Source: Luteimonas sp. YGD11-2 (GTDB lineage: Bacteria > Pseudomonadota > Gammaproteobacteria > Xanthomonadales > Xanthomonadaceae). From it: DNA of 64,000 nt. The DNA is taken from NCBI RefSeq assembly GCF_004118975.1, contig NZ_CP035376.1:1674001-1738000 (forward strand), in the 5' to 3' direction. Position numbers and translations under genes: made by a program. Position 1 is the first letter of the stretch; every line of letters starts with the position of its first letter. The notes below the pieces were generated by a model. That model saw nothing but the letters and a program-made list of their open reading frames with translations, ran no database searches and was not told the origin of the DNA. Shown here in pieces: positions 21,939 through 30,706 of the stretch.

Positions 21939-24900
21939 ATGCTTGGCCGTCTCATTGAATGGTCGGTGCGCAACGTCTTCCTGGTGCTGGTGATGGCGCT
22001 GGCGATTGTCGCCGGTGGCATCTACGCACTGATGAACACGCCGCTGGACGCACAACCGGATCTGTCGGACGTGCAGGTGATCGTGTTCACGGAGTACCCG
22101 GGGCAGGCGCCCCAGGTGGTCGAGGACCAGGTCACCTATCCGCTGACCAGCGCCCTGCTCGCGGTGCCGAAATCAAAGGACGTCCGCGGCTTCTCGTTCT
22201 TCGGCGCCTCCTTCATCTACGTCATCTTCGAGGAGGGCACGGACCTGTACTGGGCGCGCTCGCGCGTGCTCGAGAACCTCAACGTCGCGTCGAAAAACCT
22301 GCCGGCTGGCGTGGCACCGGCACTGGGACCCGACGCGTCCGGCGTGGGCTGGGTCTACCAGTACGTGCTGCAGAGCGACCGCCACTCGCTGGACGAGCTG
22401 CGCGCGATGCAGGACTGGTACCTGCGTTACCAGCTCACCACCGCGCCCGGCGTGGCCGAGGTCGCCAGCGTCGGCGGCTTCGTGCGCCAGTACTCGATCA
22501 CCGTCGATCCGGTCCGGCTGCGCGAGTTCGACATCCCGATTTCACGCGTGTCCGAGGTGATCGCCGAGAGCAACCGCGACGTCGGCGGCCGCGTGATCGA
22601 GATGGCCGAGACCGAGTACATGGTGCGGGGCCGCGGCTACCTGCGCGGTATCGAGGATATCGAGAGCCTGGTTCTGCGCGCCGAAGGGGGCGCACCGGTG
22701 CTGATCGGCGACGTCGCCCGGGTCGAACTGGTACCCGATGAGCGCCGTGGCATCGCCGACCTGGACGGCGAAGGCGACGTTGTGGGCGGGATCGTCATTG
22801 CGCGCTTCGGCGAAAACGCCCTGGCCGTGATCGGCGGGGTGAAGGACAAGATCGCGGAACTTGCGCGAGGCCTGCCCGAAGGCGTCAGCGTCCAGGCGGT
22901 CTACGACCGCTCCGACCTCATCGTGCGTGCGATCAAGACGCTGCGCACGACGCTGCTCGAGGAGAGCCTGATCGTCGCGCTGGTGTGCCTGGTGTTCCTG
23001 TTCCATGCGCGCAGCGCGCTGGTGGCGATCGTCATGCTGCCCGTGGGCGTGCTGATCGCGGTGATCGCGATGCGCATGCTGGGCATGAACTCGAACATCA
23101 TGAGCCTGGGCGGCATCGCGATCTCGATCGGCGTGATGGTCGACGCGGCGATCGTGATGATCGAGAACGCGCACAAGCACATCGAGCGCGACGATGGCTC
23201 CCGCAGCCGGACCCAGCTGATCATCGACGCCTGCCGCGAGGTCGGGCCGGCGCTGTTCTTCAGCCTGATGATCATCACCGTCTCGTTCCTGCCCGTGTTC
23301 GCCTTGGAGGCTCAGGAAGGTCGCCTGTTCAAGCCGCTGGCATTCACCAAGACCTTCGCGATGGCCGGTGGCGCGCTGTTGTCGATCACGCTGGTACCGG
23401 TACTCATGCTGCTGTTCGTGCGCGGCAAGATCGTGCCCGAGCACAAGAATCCGGTGAACCGGTTCCTGGTTGCGGCCTATCGGCCGGTGATCAACGTCGT
23501 TCTGCGGCACCGCATGGCCACAGTCATGTTCGCGCTGGTCGCCCTGTTTGCCAGCCTGTGGCCTGCATCGCGCCTGGGCAGCGAGTTCATGCCCACGCTC
23601 AACGAAGGCACGCTGCTGTACATGCCCGCGTCGCTTCCCGGCATGTCGGTGACCAAGGCATCGGAGCTGCTGCAGCAGCAGGACCGGATCATCAAGGGCT
23701 TCCCGGAAGTGGAGTCGGTGTTCGGCAAGGCGGGTCGCGCCCTGACCGCCACCGACCCGGCGCCGCTGGAGATGTTCGAGACCGTCATCAACCTCAAGCC
23801 CGAGGACGAGTGGCGTGAGGGCATGACCACCGACAAGCTCATCGCCGAGATGGACGAGGCGCTGAAGTTCCCGGGCGTCGCCAACTCCTGGACGATGCCG
23901 ATCAAGGCCCGGACCGACATGCTGGCCACCGGCATCCGCACGCCCGTGGGCATCAAGTTGTTCGGCACGGATCTTGAGCAACTCGACGCGCTGGCCACCG
24001 AGATCGAAGCGGTGGTGCGCGAAGTGCCGGGGACGACCAGCGCGTTCGCCGAACGCCTGACCGGCGCCTACTACCTCGACATCACCCCGGACCTGCCCAG
24101 CCTGGCGCAGTACGGCGTGACCCTGGGCGAGGTGCAGGACGTGGTGGCGGCCGCTCTGGGCGGCGAGATCGTCACCACCATCCTTCAGGGCCGCGAGCGA
24201 TTCAGCGCGATCGTGCGCTATCCGCGCGAGCTGCGAGACGATCCGCACCGGATCGGCAGCCAGGTCCTGGTGCCGGTCCCCGGCGGCGCGCAGGTGCCGC
24301 TCGGCGAACTGGCGCAGATCGAGGTCAGGAAGGGGGCGCCGAGCATCCGCACCGAGAACGCGATGCTGGCGGCTTACATCTACGTCGATACCCGCGAGAG
24401 CGATCTCGGCCGCTACGTGAAGGCTGCGCAGGAAGCGGTCACCGAGCAGGTGCAGTTCCCGCCGGGCTACTACGTGACCTGGAGCGGACAGTACGAGTAC
24501 ATGCAGCGCGCCGCAGAAAAGATGCGCGTCGTCGTCCCGGTGACGCTGGCGCTGATCTTCCTGCTGCTGTACCTCAACTTCCGCCGCGTCACCGAGTCGC
24601 TGATCGTGATGCTGTCGGTGCCGTTCGCACTGGTCGGCGGCGTGTGGCTGATGTGGATGCTCGACTACAACGTCAGCGTCGCGGTGATCGTCGGCTTCAT
24701 CGCACTGGCCGGCGTCGCCGCGGAAACCGGCGTGGTGATGCTGATCTATCTCGACCACGCGCTGGAGGCGCGTGCCGTGCATCGTCGGGCCGAAGGCCGC
24801 TCGCTGGATGCCGGTGACCTGCGCGAGGCGATCATCGAAGGCGCGGTCGACCGTGTGCGTCCGAAGATGATGACCGTGGTCGCGATCATGGCCGGCCTGC

Positions 24901-25091
24901 TGCCGATCATGTGGAGCAGCGGCACAGGCTCCGAGGTCATGCGCCGCATCGCCGCGCCGATGGTGGGTGGCATGGTCTCGTCCACGGTGCTGACCTTGGT
25001 GGTAATCCCGGCCCTGTACTCGTTGATCAAGCAGCGGCAGCTGGCCAGGAAGCGGCCAATGGCTGCTGCGCTGCCGGCGGACGTGTCGTGA
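21939..25091 (+). CDS. cusA: CusA-type Cu(I)/Ag(I) RND efflux pump
   Basis: Complete 1,050-residue RND pump. The TM4 signature is GGIAISIGVMVDAAIVMIEN, characteristic of the monovalent Cu/Ag subgroup and different from the DFG form in the CzcA pump at the left edge. The porter domain contains Met-rich stretches (MPASLPGMSVTKASELLQQQ). Twelve membrane helices are present and no frame damage is seen. It is the last gene of the cusCBA operon. A MerR-type operator and another regulator gene follow within 200 bp. Confidence 0.95.
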   Translation: MLGRLIEWSVRNVFLVLVMALAIVAGGIYALMNTPLDAQPDLSDVQVIVFTEYPGQAPQVVEDQVTYPLTSALLAVPKSKDVRGFSFFGASFIYVIFEEGTDLYWARSRVLENLNVASKNLPAGVAPALGPDASGVGWVYQYVLQSDRHSLDELRAMQDWYLRYQLTTAPGVAEVASVGGFVRQYSITVDPVRLREFDIPISRVSEVIAESNRDVGGRVIEMAETEYMVRGRGYLRGIEDIESLVLRAEGGAPVLIGDVARVELVPDERRGIADLDGEGDVVGGIVIARFGENALAVIGGVKDKIAELARGLPEGVSVQAVYDRSDLIVRAIKTLRTTLLEESLIVALVCLVFLFHARSALVAIVMLPVGVLIAVIAMRMLGMNSNIMSLGGIAISIGVMVDAAIVMIENAHKHIERDDGSRSRTQLIIDACREVGPALFFSLMIITVSFLPVFALEAQEGRLFKPLAFTKTFAMAGGALLSITLVPVLMLLFVRGKIVPEHKNPVNRFLVAAYRPVINVVLRHRMATVMFALVALFASLWPASRLGSEFMPTLNEGTLLYMPASLPGMSVTKASELLQQQDRIIKGFPEVESVFGKAGRALTATDPAPLEMFETVINLKPEDEWREGMTTDKLIAEMDEALKFPGVANSWTMPIKARTDMLATGIRTPVGIKLFGTDLEQLDALATEIEAVVREVPGTTSAFAERLTGAYYLDITPDLPSLAQYGVTLGEVQDVVAAALGGEIVTTILQGRERFSAIVRYPRELRDDPHRIGSQVLVPVPGGAQVPLGELAQIEVRKGAPSIRTENAMLAAYIYVDTRESDLGRYVKAAQEAVTEQVQFPPGYYVTWSGQYEYMQRAAEKMRVVVPVTLALIFLLLYLNFRRVTESLIVMLSVPFALVGGVWLMWMLDYNVSVAVIVGFIALAGVAAETGVVMLIYLDHALEARAVHRRAEGRSLDAGDLREAIIEGAVDRVRPKMMTVVAIMAGLLPIMWSSGTGSEVMRRIAAPMVGGMVSSTVLTLVVIPALYSLIKQRQLARKRPMAAALPADVS

Positions 25092-25205
25092 TGCTGCCGA
25101 CCTTCAACGCGCCAGGGCAAAGGCGGTCCGCGTGTGCGTTGCCCCCGCGTTATCGCTGCGGGAGCACTCGATGCCTTGGTGTGGATGGAAGCGTATCAGC
25201 CGAGC

Positions 25206-25236
25206 TTGACCTGTGTGCGGGACACAGGTCTAGCGT
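25206..25236 (+). promoter_or_regulatory. MerR-type promoter/operator with perfect 9-5-9 dyad
   Basis: TTGACC (25,206-25,211) and TAGCGT (25,231-25,236) are spaced 19 bp apart. GACCTGTGT (25,208-25,216) and ACACAGGTC (25,222-25,230) form a perfect inverted repeat around GCGGG. It points to the MerR-family gene starting 27 bp downstream, so the operon is probably autoregulated. The dyad differs from the copper (TTGCCA) and mercury (CTCCGTACCC) types. Confidence 0.85.
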
Positions 25237-25263
25237 GATCACCATCTTTCCTGGAGCGCGCCA

Positions 25264-25776
25264 ATGATGGGCAAAGACGAAGCAGCGCCGCAGCTGATGA
25301 CGGTACGCCAGCTGGCACAGCAGGGCGACGTCACGGTGCATGTGGTGCGCAACTATCTGCGGCGCGGCCTCCTACAGGCGGCCACGCACACCGAGGGCGG
25401 GTATCAGCTCTTCTCGGCTTCGGAGCTCCAGCGCCTGCACTTCATTCGCGCGGCACAGCAGCTTGGTTTCACGCTGGCCGAAATCGAGGAAATCATCCGC
25501 TACAGCCTGCAGCGGCATAGTCCCTGCCCGCTTGTGCGGGACATCATCCGGCGCAGGCTCGACGACACCCGCCAGCAACTGGACAGGCTCCTCGCCATGC
25601 ACCAACGGATGGAGCGTGCCATCCACGCTTGGGCCGCGCTGCCGGACTCCATTCCGACTGGCGACGATGTCTGCGCATTGATCGAAGCCGTTGCCGCGAC
25701 AGAAGGCGGCAAGTTCGTCAGGTCCACCCCGCGACGACTCATCGGGCGCCGCCTCGCTCAGGAGAATCTGCCATGA
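25264..25776 (+). CDS. MerR-family regulator, MerD-like
   Basis: 170 residues. The winged-helix part (VRQLAQQGDVTVHVVRNYLRR, then GLLQAATHTEGGYQLF) recalls MerD as much as MerR. A coiled coil follows. Cys residues at SPCPLV (near 80) and DDVCALIE could bind metal, but the usual C-terminal paired-Cys loop of CueR or MerR is missing. It is the first gene after a perfect MerR-type operator, which it probably binds. It overlaps the DUF2933 gene by 4 bases. The inducer is unknown: metal is likely from context, but the binding site does not match the Cu or Hg pattern. Alternative starts exist at 25,267 and 25,297. Confidence 0.82.
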   Translation: MMGKDEAAPQLMTVRQLAQQGDVTVHVVRNYLRRGLLQAATHTEGGYQLFSASELQRLHFIRAAQQLGFTLAEIEEIIRYSLQRHSPCPLVRDIIRRRLDDTRQQLDRLLAMHQRMERAIHAWAALPDSIPTGDDVCALIEAVAATEGGKFVRSTPRRLIGRRLAQENLP

Positions 25777-26081
25777 CTGTCCCCCGCTCTCCCGCCACGT
25801 CCGGGCCCCGACGTTGGGTCTTCTGGACCTTCCTCGCGCTGGCCGTGTTCTATCTGGGCGTCGAGCATCGCGCCCACCTCGCCGGAACGCTCCGCTGGTT
25901 GCCGCTGGCCATCCTGCTGTTGTGCCCGCTCATGCATGTGTTCATGCACAAGGGACATGGCGGTCATGGAGGCCACGGGCAAGACAGAAATGCCGATGCC
26001 CCCACCGGTGGTGGTGATGACGGCCGTCGCAAGCAGGCACAGACCGACGAGACATCCGACACCTCGACCGGAGGGCACTGA
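25773..26081 (+). CDS. DUF2933 small membrane protein, His/Gly-rich
   Basis: 102 residues. One or two membrane helices (WVFWTFLALAVFYLGVEHRA and LRWLPLAILLLCPLMHVFMH) are followed by GHGGHGGHGQDR, a His/Gly-rich metal-binding type tail, and a polar C-terminus. The CPLMHVFMH...H pattern is typical of DUF2933 proteins, which often lie next to metal-efflux genes and the membrane methyltransferase-like gene seen next. The start is fixed by ATGA overlap with the regulator. Function is unknown; a metal-binding membrane role is a guess. Confidence 0.82.
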   Translation: MTVPRSPATSGPRRWVFWTFLALAVFYLGVEHRAHLAGTLRWLPLAILLLCPLMHVFMHKGHGGHGGHGQDRNADAPTGGGDDGRRKQAQTDETSDTSTGGH

Positions 26082-26082
26082 C

Positions 26083-26748
26083 ATGCATGCACCTGACTCT
26101 GGCTACGGACTCTGGCTCCTGGCCGCCATCAACGCCGCGTTCTTCATCTTCTTCGCCTGGAGCTTCTACAAGCCGTTGACCCGGTGGGACTGGCGGGGGT
26201 TCGGGATGTTCTCCGCCTTCGTCGTGGCCCTGTTCGCGGAAATGTATGGCTTCCCGCTGACGCTGTACGTCCTGGGCGGCTGGCTCAGCGCCAACTATCC
26301 GCAGGTGGACTGGCTCAGCCATGACGCGGGCCATCTGCTGGAGATGTGGTTCGGCTGGCGCGCCAACCCGCATTTCGGCCCATTCCACATCGCGAGTTTC
26401 GTGTTTATCGGCGGAGGGTTCTGGTTGTTGTCGACCGCCTGGCCCGTGCTGTATCGGGCACAGCGAGAGGGTCGGCTTGCCCGTGAGGGCGTGTATGCGC
26501 GCATGCGCCACCCGCAGTACGTTGCCTTCGTGCTGGTGCTGACCGGCTTCCTGCTGCAGTGGCCCACGCTGCTCACGCTCGCCAGCTACCCGGTGCTCGT
26601 GTGGGCCTATGCCCGCCTTGCGCGCCGCGAGGAAAAAGACTGCTTGAGCCGCTTCGGCGATGACTACGTCCGCTACATGCAGGAGGTGCCGGCCTTCATC
26701 CCGCGCCGCCGGCTTGGTCCGGGCGCAACGCAGGGAGAGGTCCAATGA
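26083..26748 (+). CDS. Isoprenylcysteine carboxyl methyltransferase (ICMT)-like membrane protein
   Basis: 221 residues with about five hydrophobic helices. The C-terminal part has RMRHPQYVAFVLVLTGF and EEKDCLSRFGDDYVRYMQEV, the two conserved blocks of the ICMT/PEMT membrane methyltransferase family (SAM-binding and helix-hinge-helix segments). Bacteria generally lack prenylated CaaX proteins, so the substrate is unknown. In metal islands this gene is repeatedly found beside DUF2933, as here (1-bp gap). A role in lipid or small-molecule methylation is possible but unproven. Confidence 0.85.
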   Translation: MHAPDSGYGLWLLAAINAAFFIFFAWSFYKPLTRWDWRGFGMFSAFVVALFAEMYGFPLTLYVLGGWLSANYPQVDWLSHDAGHLLEMWFGWRANPHFGPFHIASFVFIGGGFWLLSTAWPVLYRAQREGRLAREGVYARMRHPQYVAFVLVLTGFLLQWPTLLTLASYPVLVWAYARLARREEKDCLSRFGDDYVRYMQEVPAFIPRRRLGPGATQGEVQ

Positions 26749-26895
26749 GGCACGCCCACTGCATCGGCGATGGTCAAGGGGTCGCCTCGATTCTCGAGCC
26801 GCTCGACTGGGTGAGGACCACCGGCGCGTCGAGCAACCCATGTCTCCTTTTCCCGTTTTGATGCCGCGGCACTGCCGCAGTCCCCAGGAGCAACC

Positions 26896-28281
26896 ATGAA
26901 CAACAAAACAAGTCCCACTCTCCAATTCCTCGGCGCCGCGGGCACCGTCACCGGCTCACGCTACCTGGTTGAGGCCAACGGTCAGCGCGTGCTCGTGGAC
27001 TGCGGCCTGTTCCAGGGCTACAAGCAATTGCGCGACCGCAACTGGGCTCCGTTTCCCGTCGAGCCGTCATCGATCGACGCGGTAGTCCTGACCCACGCCC
27101 ACCTGGACCATTCGGGCTACTTGCCCGCACTGGTCAAACAAGGGTTCCGCGGCCGGATCCACTGCACCCATGGCAGCGTGGCCCTGTGCGGCCTGCTGCT
27201 TCCCGACAGTGGATACCTGCAGGAAGAGGATGCTAAGTATGCAGCGCGCAAAGGGTACTCCAAGCACAAGGAACCACGACCGCTTTATACCGAGGATGAC
27301 GCCCGCCGCAGCCTGAAGCAGCTCAAGGGGCATGACTATGGTCGCGACATCGAGGTCGCATCAGGCGTCACGATCCGCTTCCATCCTGCCGGCCACATCC
27401 TGGGCGCTGCCCACGTCAGCCTGGACGTCCAGGGCCAGCGCCTGCACTTCAGTGGTGACCTGGGCCGGCAGCAGGAGTCTCTGATGAACCCGCCAACGCC
27501 CCTGCCCGCCTGTGACGTACTGGTCTGCGAATCCACATATGGCAATCGGGAACACATTCCGATCGACCAGGAAGCCGAGCTGGCACCGATCATCCGCCGC
27601 GTTGCCGCCCGCGGGGGCGTGATCGTCATTCCCGCCTTTGCCATCGGCCGCGCCCAGGCGCTCATGCTGCATATCGCCCGGCTGCGTGAGCGCAAGGACA
27701 TCCCTCGCGTGCCGGTCTACCTCAACAGCCCGATGGCGATCAACGCGACCCGGCACTACCACGCCCACCATTCCGAGCACCACGTGTCCGAAGAGGACTG
27801 CCAGCGGATGTTCGACGTGGCCACCTTCGTCAACACTGTAGAAGAATCGAAGGCGCTCAACCGCCAGCGCGGGCCGATGATCATCATCTCGGCCAGCGGC
27901 ATGATCACCGGCGGGCGCGTGCTGCACCACATCGAGGCGTTCGGCCCCGGTGACCGCAACGCGATCCTGCTGGCGGGCTACCAGGCCGGAGGAACACGCG
28001 GTGCCGCGCTGGCGGCAGGCAAGCGCACGTTGCGCATGTTCGGGCGAGAGGTCCCCATCCGCGCCGAAGTGGTGCAGCTGGAAGGCTTCTCCGGCCACGC
28101 CGACGCCGGGGAGTTGCTGGACTGGATGCGCACTGCGCCTTCCGCGCCGCGCGTGGTGTACCTCACCCACGGCGAGCCCGACGCAGCCGACACGCTGCGC
28201 GGGCGCGTGCAGCGTGAACTGGGCTGGCGTGCGCGCGTGCCGGAGCACCTGGAGCTAGTCGGATTGGAGGATGCGAGATGA
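26896..28281 (+). CDS. MBL-fold beta-CASP ribonuclease-like protein
   Basis: 461 residues. The metallo-beta-lactamase core starts FLGAAGTVTGSRYLVE and has the zinc motif THAHLDHSGYLP, then PAGHILGAAH and SGDLG. The beta-CASP cap includes ESTYGNREH and VVIPAFAIGRAQ-type sequence (IPAFAIGRAQALML), with ISASGMITGGRVLHH and GFSGHADAGELLDW at the end. These are RNA-processing exo/endonuclease signatures. It overlaps the phosphorylase gene by 4 bases, opening a tightly coupled four-gene block. RNA as substrate is known for the family and inferred here. Confidence 0.92.
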   Translation: MNNKTSPTLQFLGAAGTVTGSRYLVEANGQRVLVDCGLFQGYKQLRDRNWAPFPVEPSSIDAVVLTHAHLDHSGYLPALVKQGFRGRIHCTHGSVALCGLLLPDSGYLQEEDAKYAARKGYSKHKEPRPLYTEDDARRSLKQLKGHDYGRDIEVASGVTIRFHPAGHILGAAHVSLDVQGQRLHFSGDLGRQQESLMNPPTPLPACDVLVCESTYGNREHIPIDQEAELAPIIRRVAARGGVIVIPAFAIGRAQALMLHIARLRERKDIPRVPVYLNSPMAINATRHYHAHHSEHHVSEEDCQRMFDVATFVNTVEESKALNRQRGPMIIISASGMITGGRVLHHIEAFGPGDRNAILLAGYQAGGTRGAALAAGKRTLRMFGREVPIRAEVVQLEGFSGHADAGELLDWMRTAPSAPRVVYLTHGEPDAADTLRGRVQRELGWRARVPEHLELVGLEDAR

Positions 28282-29795
28282 CCACGCAGGCCCCGGGCCA
28301 CACCCGCCTGCGCGTCACCCGTGCCGGCATCGACACCTACCAGCAGCCGGTGGTCTATATGCACCGTGACTGCGAAGTCTGCCGCTCGGAAGGCTTTGCC
28401 GCGATGACGCGCGTGAGGCTGGACGTCGGCGCGCGCACGCTGGTGGCGACGCTGAACGTGGTCGTCGACGATCGGCTCGGCCTCGACGAGGTGGCGCTGT
28501 CGGAGGCCGCGTGGACGCTCCTCGATCCCATGCGCGATGCCCTCGCCCGGGTGCGGCATGCGGAACCCGCGTCGTCGGCAGGCGCGCTCCGCGCCAAGGT
28601 GTTCGGGGCACGGCTGGACGACGCGCAGTACCTCGCCCTGGTGCAGGACGTGATGGAAAGCAGGCTGTCGGACCTGGAGCTTGCCGCTTTCGTCACGGCC
28701 AGCGCGGGCGACCGCCTCGACAACGCCGAGACGACCTCGCTGACACGGGCCATGATCGCCGTTGGCCAGCGCCTGGATTGGGGCGATGGGCCGGTGCTGG
28801 ACAAGCATTGCGTCGGCGGCCTGCCCGGCAATCGCACCACGCCGATCGTGGTGGCCATCGTGGCTGCGCTGGGCTACCGCATCCCGAAGACGTCCTCGCG
28901 CGCGATCACGTCGCCCGCGGGCACCGCCGACACCATGGAGGTCATGGCGCCCGTGGCGCTCGATCTGGCGGCGATGCGCCGGGTGGTGGAGCGCGAGGGC
29001 GGCTGCATCGTCTGGGGTGGCAACGTGCGCCTGAGTCCGGCCGACGACATCCTGATCCGGGTGCAGCGCCCGCTGGATTTCGACAGCGACGGTCAACTGG
29101 TGGCCAGCGTGCTGTCGAAGAAGATAGCCGCGGGCTCCACCCACGTCCTGATCGACATGCCGGTGGGTCCGACGGCCAAGGTGCGAGGTGAGGCCGCGGC
29201 CCACAGCCTCGGCACGCGGCTTGCCCACACCGCGGGCGCGCTGGGATTGCAGTTGGGCATCCATCGCTCCGACGGCAGCCAGCCGGTGGGGCGGGGAATC
29301 GGTCCGGCGCTCGAGGCGCACGATGTGCTCAAGGTGCTGCGCAACGCAGCCGATGCACCCGCCGACCTTCGCGAACGCGCACTTGCGCTGTCCGCGGCGC
29401 TGCTGGACATGGCACCGGGCAGCAACGCCGGCACCGGACTGGAGCGCGCGCGCGGCGTGCTGGATTCCGGGGCGGCGCTGGCCAAGTTCCTGGCGATCTG
29501 CGAGGCCCAGGGAGGCTTCCGCGAACCGCCACGGGCGGCGTTCACCGCCGACGTCCCGGCGCCTGCATCGGGCCGCATCGCGGCGATCGACAACCGCAGG
29601 CTGGCCAAACTGGCCAAGCTGGCCGGCGCCCCGACATCCCCAACCGCCGGCCTCGAAACCGGTCTGCGGATCGGCGATACGGTCGAGCGGGGACAACCTC
29701 TGCTCACCCTGCATGCGGAGTCGCCGGGAGAACTGGCCTACGCCCTGGAGCACGCCGTGACGCTGCAACCTTTTGTGCTTGGAGAGGTTCCATGA
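28278..29795 (+). CDS. AMP/thymidine phosphorylase-family enzyme (long form)
   Basis: 505 residues, the length of archaeal AMP phosphorylase and of the long-form putative thymidine phosphorylases rather than the roughly 440-residue DeoA. An N-terminal extension of about 85 residues precedes the glycosyltransferase fold. Phosphate-binding and active-site motifs are visible: DKHCVGGLPGNRTTP (residues about 174-188), then KTSSRAITSPAGTADTMEV. AMP phosphorylases split NMP with phosphate to base and ribose-1,5-bisphosphate; thymidine phosphorylases give deoxyribose-1-phosphate. The sequence favours the former by architecture, but substrate is not proven. Both ends overlap neighbours by 4 bases. 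Confidence 0.85.
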   Translation: MTTQAPGHTRLRVTRAGIDTYQQPVVYMHRDCEVCRSEGFAAMTRVRLDVGARTLVATLNVVVDDRLGLDEVALSEAAWTLLDPMRDALARVRHAEPASSAGALRAKVFGARLDDAQYLALVQDVMESRLSDLELAAFVTASAGDRLDNAETTSLTRAMIAVGQRLDWGDGPVLDKHCVGGLPGNRTTPIVVAIVAALGYRIPKTSSRAITSPAGTADTMEVMAPVALDLAAMRRVVEREGGCIVWGGNVRLSPADDILIRVQRPLDFDSDGQLVASVLSKKIAAGSTHVLIDMPVGPTAKVRGEAAAHSLGTRLAHTAGALGLQLGIHRSDGSQPVGRGIGPALEAHDVLKVLRNAADAPADLRERALALSAALLDMAPGSNAGTGLERARGVLDSGAALAKFLAICEAQGGFREPPRAAFTADVPAPASGRIAAIDNRRLAKLAKLAGAPTSPTAGLETGLRIGDTVERGQPLLTLHAESPGELAYALEHAVTLQPFVLGEVP

Positions 29796-30706
29796 CCCGT
29801 GTGCTGATGCCATTCCCGGCCGATGCAGTGTTGGCCGGCAACATCAACCAGCCCCTGCAGGCGCGCATTGCACCCGTGGCTTGGCGGCACTTCCCAGATG
29901 GCGAGTCGCTGGTCACCCTGGACGACGCACTGGCCGGAGCCGATGTGGCGCTCCTGGCCAGCCTGCGCAACGCCGATGCCACGGCCCTCCCGTTGCGCTT
30001 CGCCGCCCGGACCGCGCGCGAGTTCGGGGCTCGTTCGGTCGGCCTCATCGCACCCTACTTGGGGTATATGCGCCAGGACACCCGCTTCCATCGCGGCGAG
30101 GCGGTCAGTACACCGCTGTTTGCGCAATTCCTCGAAGAGGCTTTCGACTGGCTGGTGACCGTGGACCCGCACCTGCACCGCGTCGAGCGCCTGCAGTCGC
30201 TCTACCGCATTCCGACGGTCCACGTATCGGCGACGCCGGCCGTGGCCCGCTGGATCGCTGAGACCGTCCCCGACGCTGTGCTGATCGGCCCTGACAGCGA
30301 GAGCGAGCAGTGGGTAGCGGACATCGCCGCCCTGTCCGGCATGCCCTACCAGGTGCTGGCCAAGGAGCGGCACGGCGACTACGACGTGCGCGTCAGCCTG
30401 CCCGACCCGGCAGCCGTGGCTGGTCGGACTCCGGTGCTGATCGACGACATCGTGTCGTCCGGCCACACGATCCTGGAGACCCTCGCACACCTGCGCCGGT
30501 TGTCGTTGCCGTCGCCGTTGCTGGTCGCCATCCATCCGGTGTTCGCAGGCGACGCCTATGCCCGCCTGCAGGAGGCGGGCCTGGCCCGCATCGTCAGCAC
30601 TGACACCATTTCCCACCCCTCCAACGCCATCGCGCTGGGTGCGGACCTCGCCGCCGCGGCATCGACCCTGATGACCACTTCGACCGATTCCCCGGAGGAC
30701 CCATGA
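29792..30706 (+). CDS. Ribose-phosphate pyrophosphokinase homologue
   Basis: 304-residue type I PRPP-synthetase-like protein, slightly shorter than housekeeping Prs (about 315). Motifs: YMRQDTRFHRGEAVS (flexible, ATP site), VTVDPHLHR, and the PRPP loop PVLIDDIVSSGHTILE. These residues would make or use PRPP from ribose-5-phosphate and ATP. It is a second, accessory paralogue (housekeeping prs normally lies near ispE/rplY). It is locked by 4-base overlaps between the NMP phosphorylase and a phosphoketolase-like gene, so it probably handles the ribose phosphates they exchange. Direction of the reaction here is unknown. Confidence 0.88.
   Translation: MTRVLMPFPADAVLAGNINQPLQARIAPVAWRHFPDGESLVTLDDALAGADVALLASLRNADATALPLRFAARTAREFGARSVGLIAPYLGYMRQDTRFHRGEAVSTPLFAQFLEEAFDWLVTVDPHLHRVERLQSLYRIPTVHVSATPAVARWIAETVPDAVLIGPDSESEQWVADIAALSGMPYQVLAKERHGDYDVRVSLPDPAAVAGRTPVLIDDIVSSGHTILETLAHLRRLSLPSPLLVAIHPVFAGDAYARLQEAGLARIVSTDTISHPSNAIALGADLAAAASTLMTTSTDSPEDP

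Noticed and set aside
22542..24782. Long minus-strand frame opposite cusA
   Set aside because: Composition is His/Arg/Asp-rich as expected of antisense GC-rich codons; cusA on the other strand is intact.
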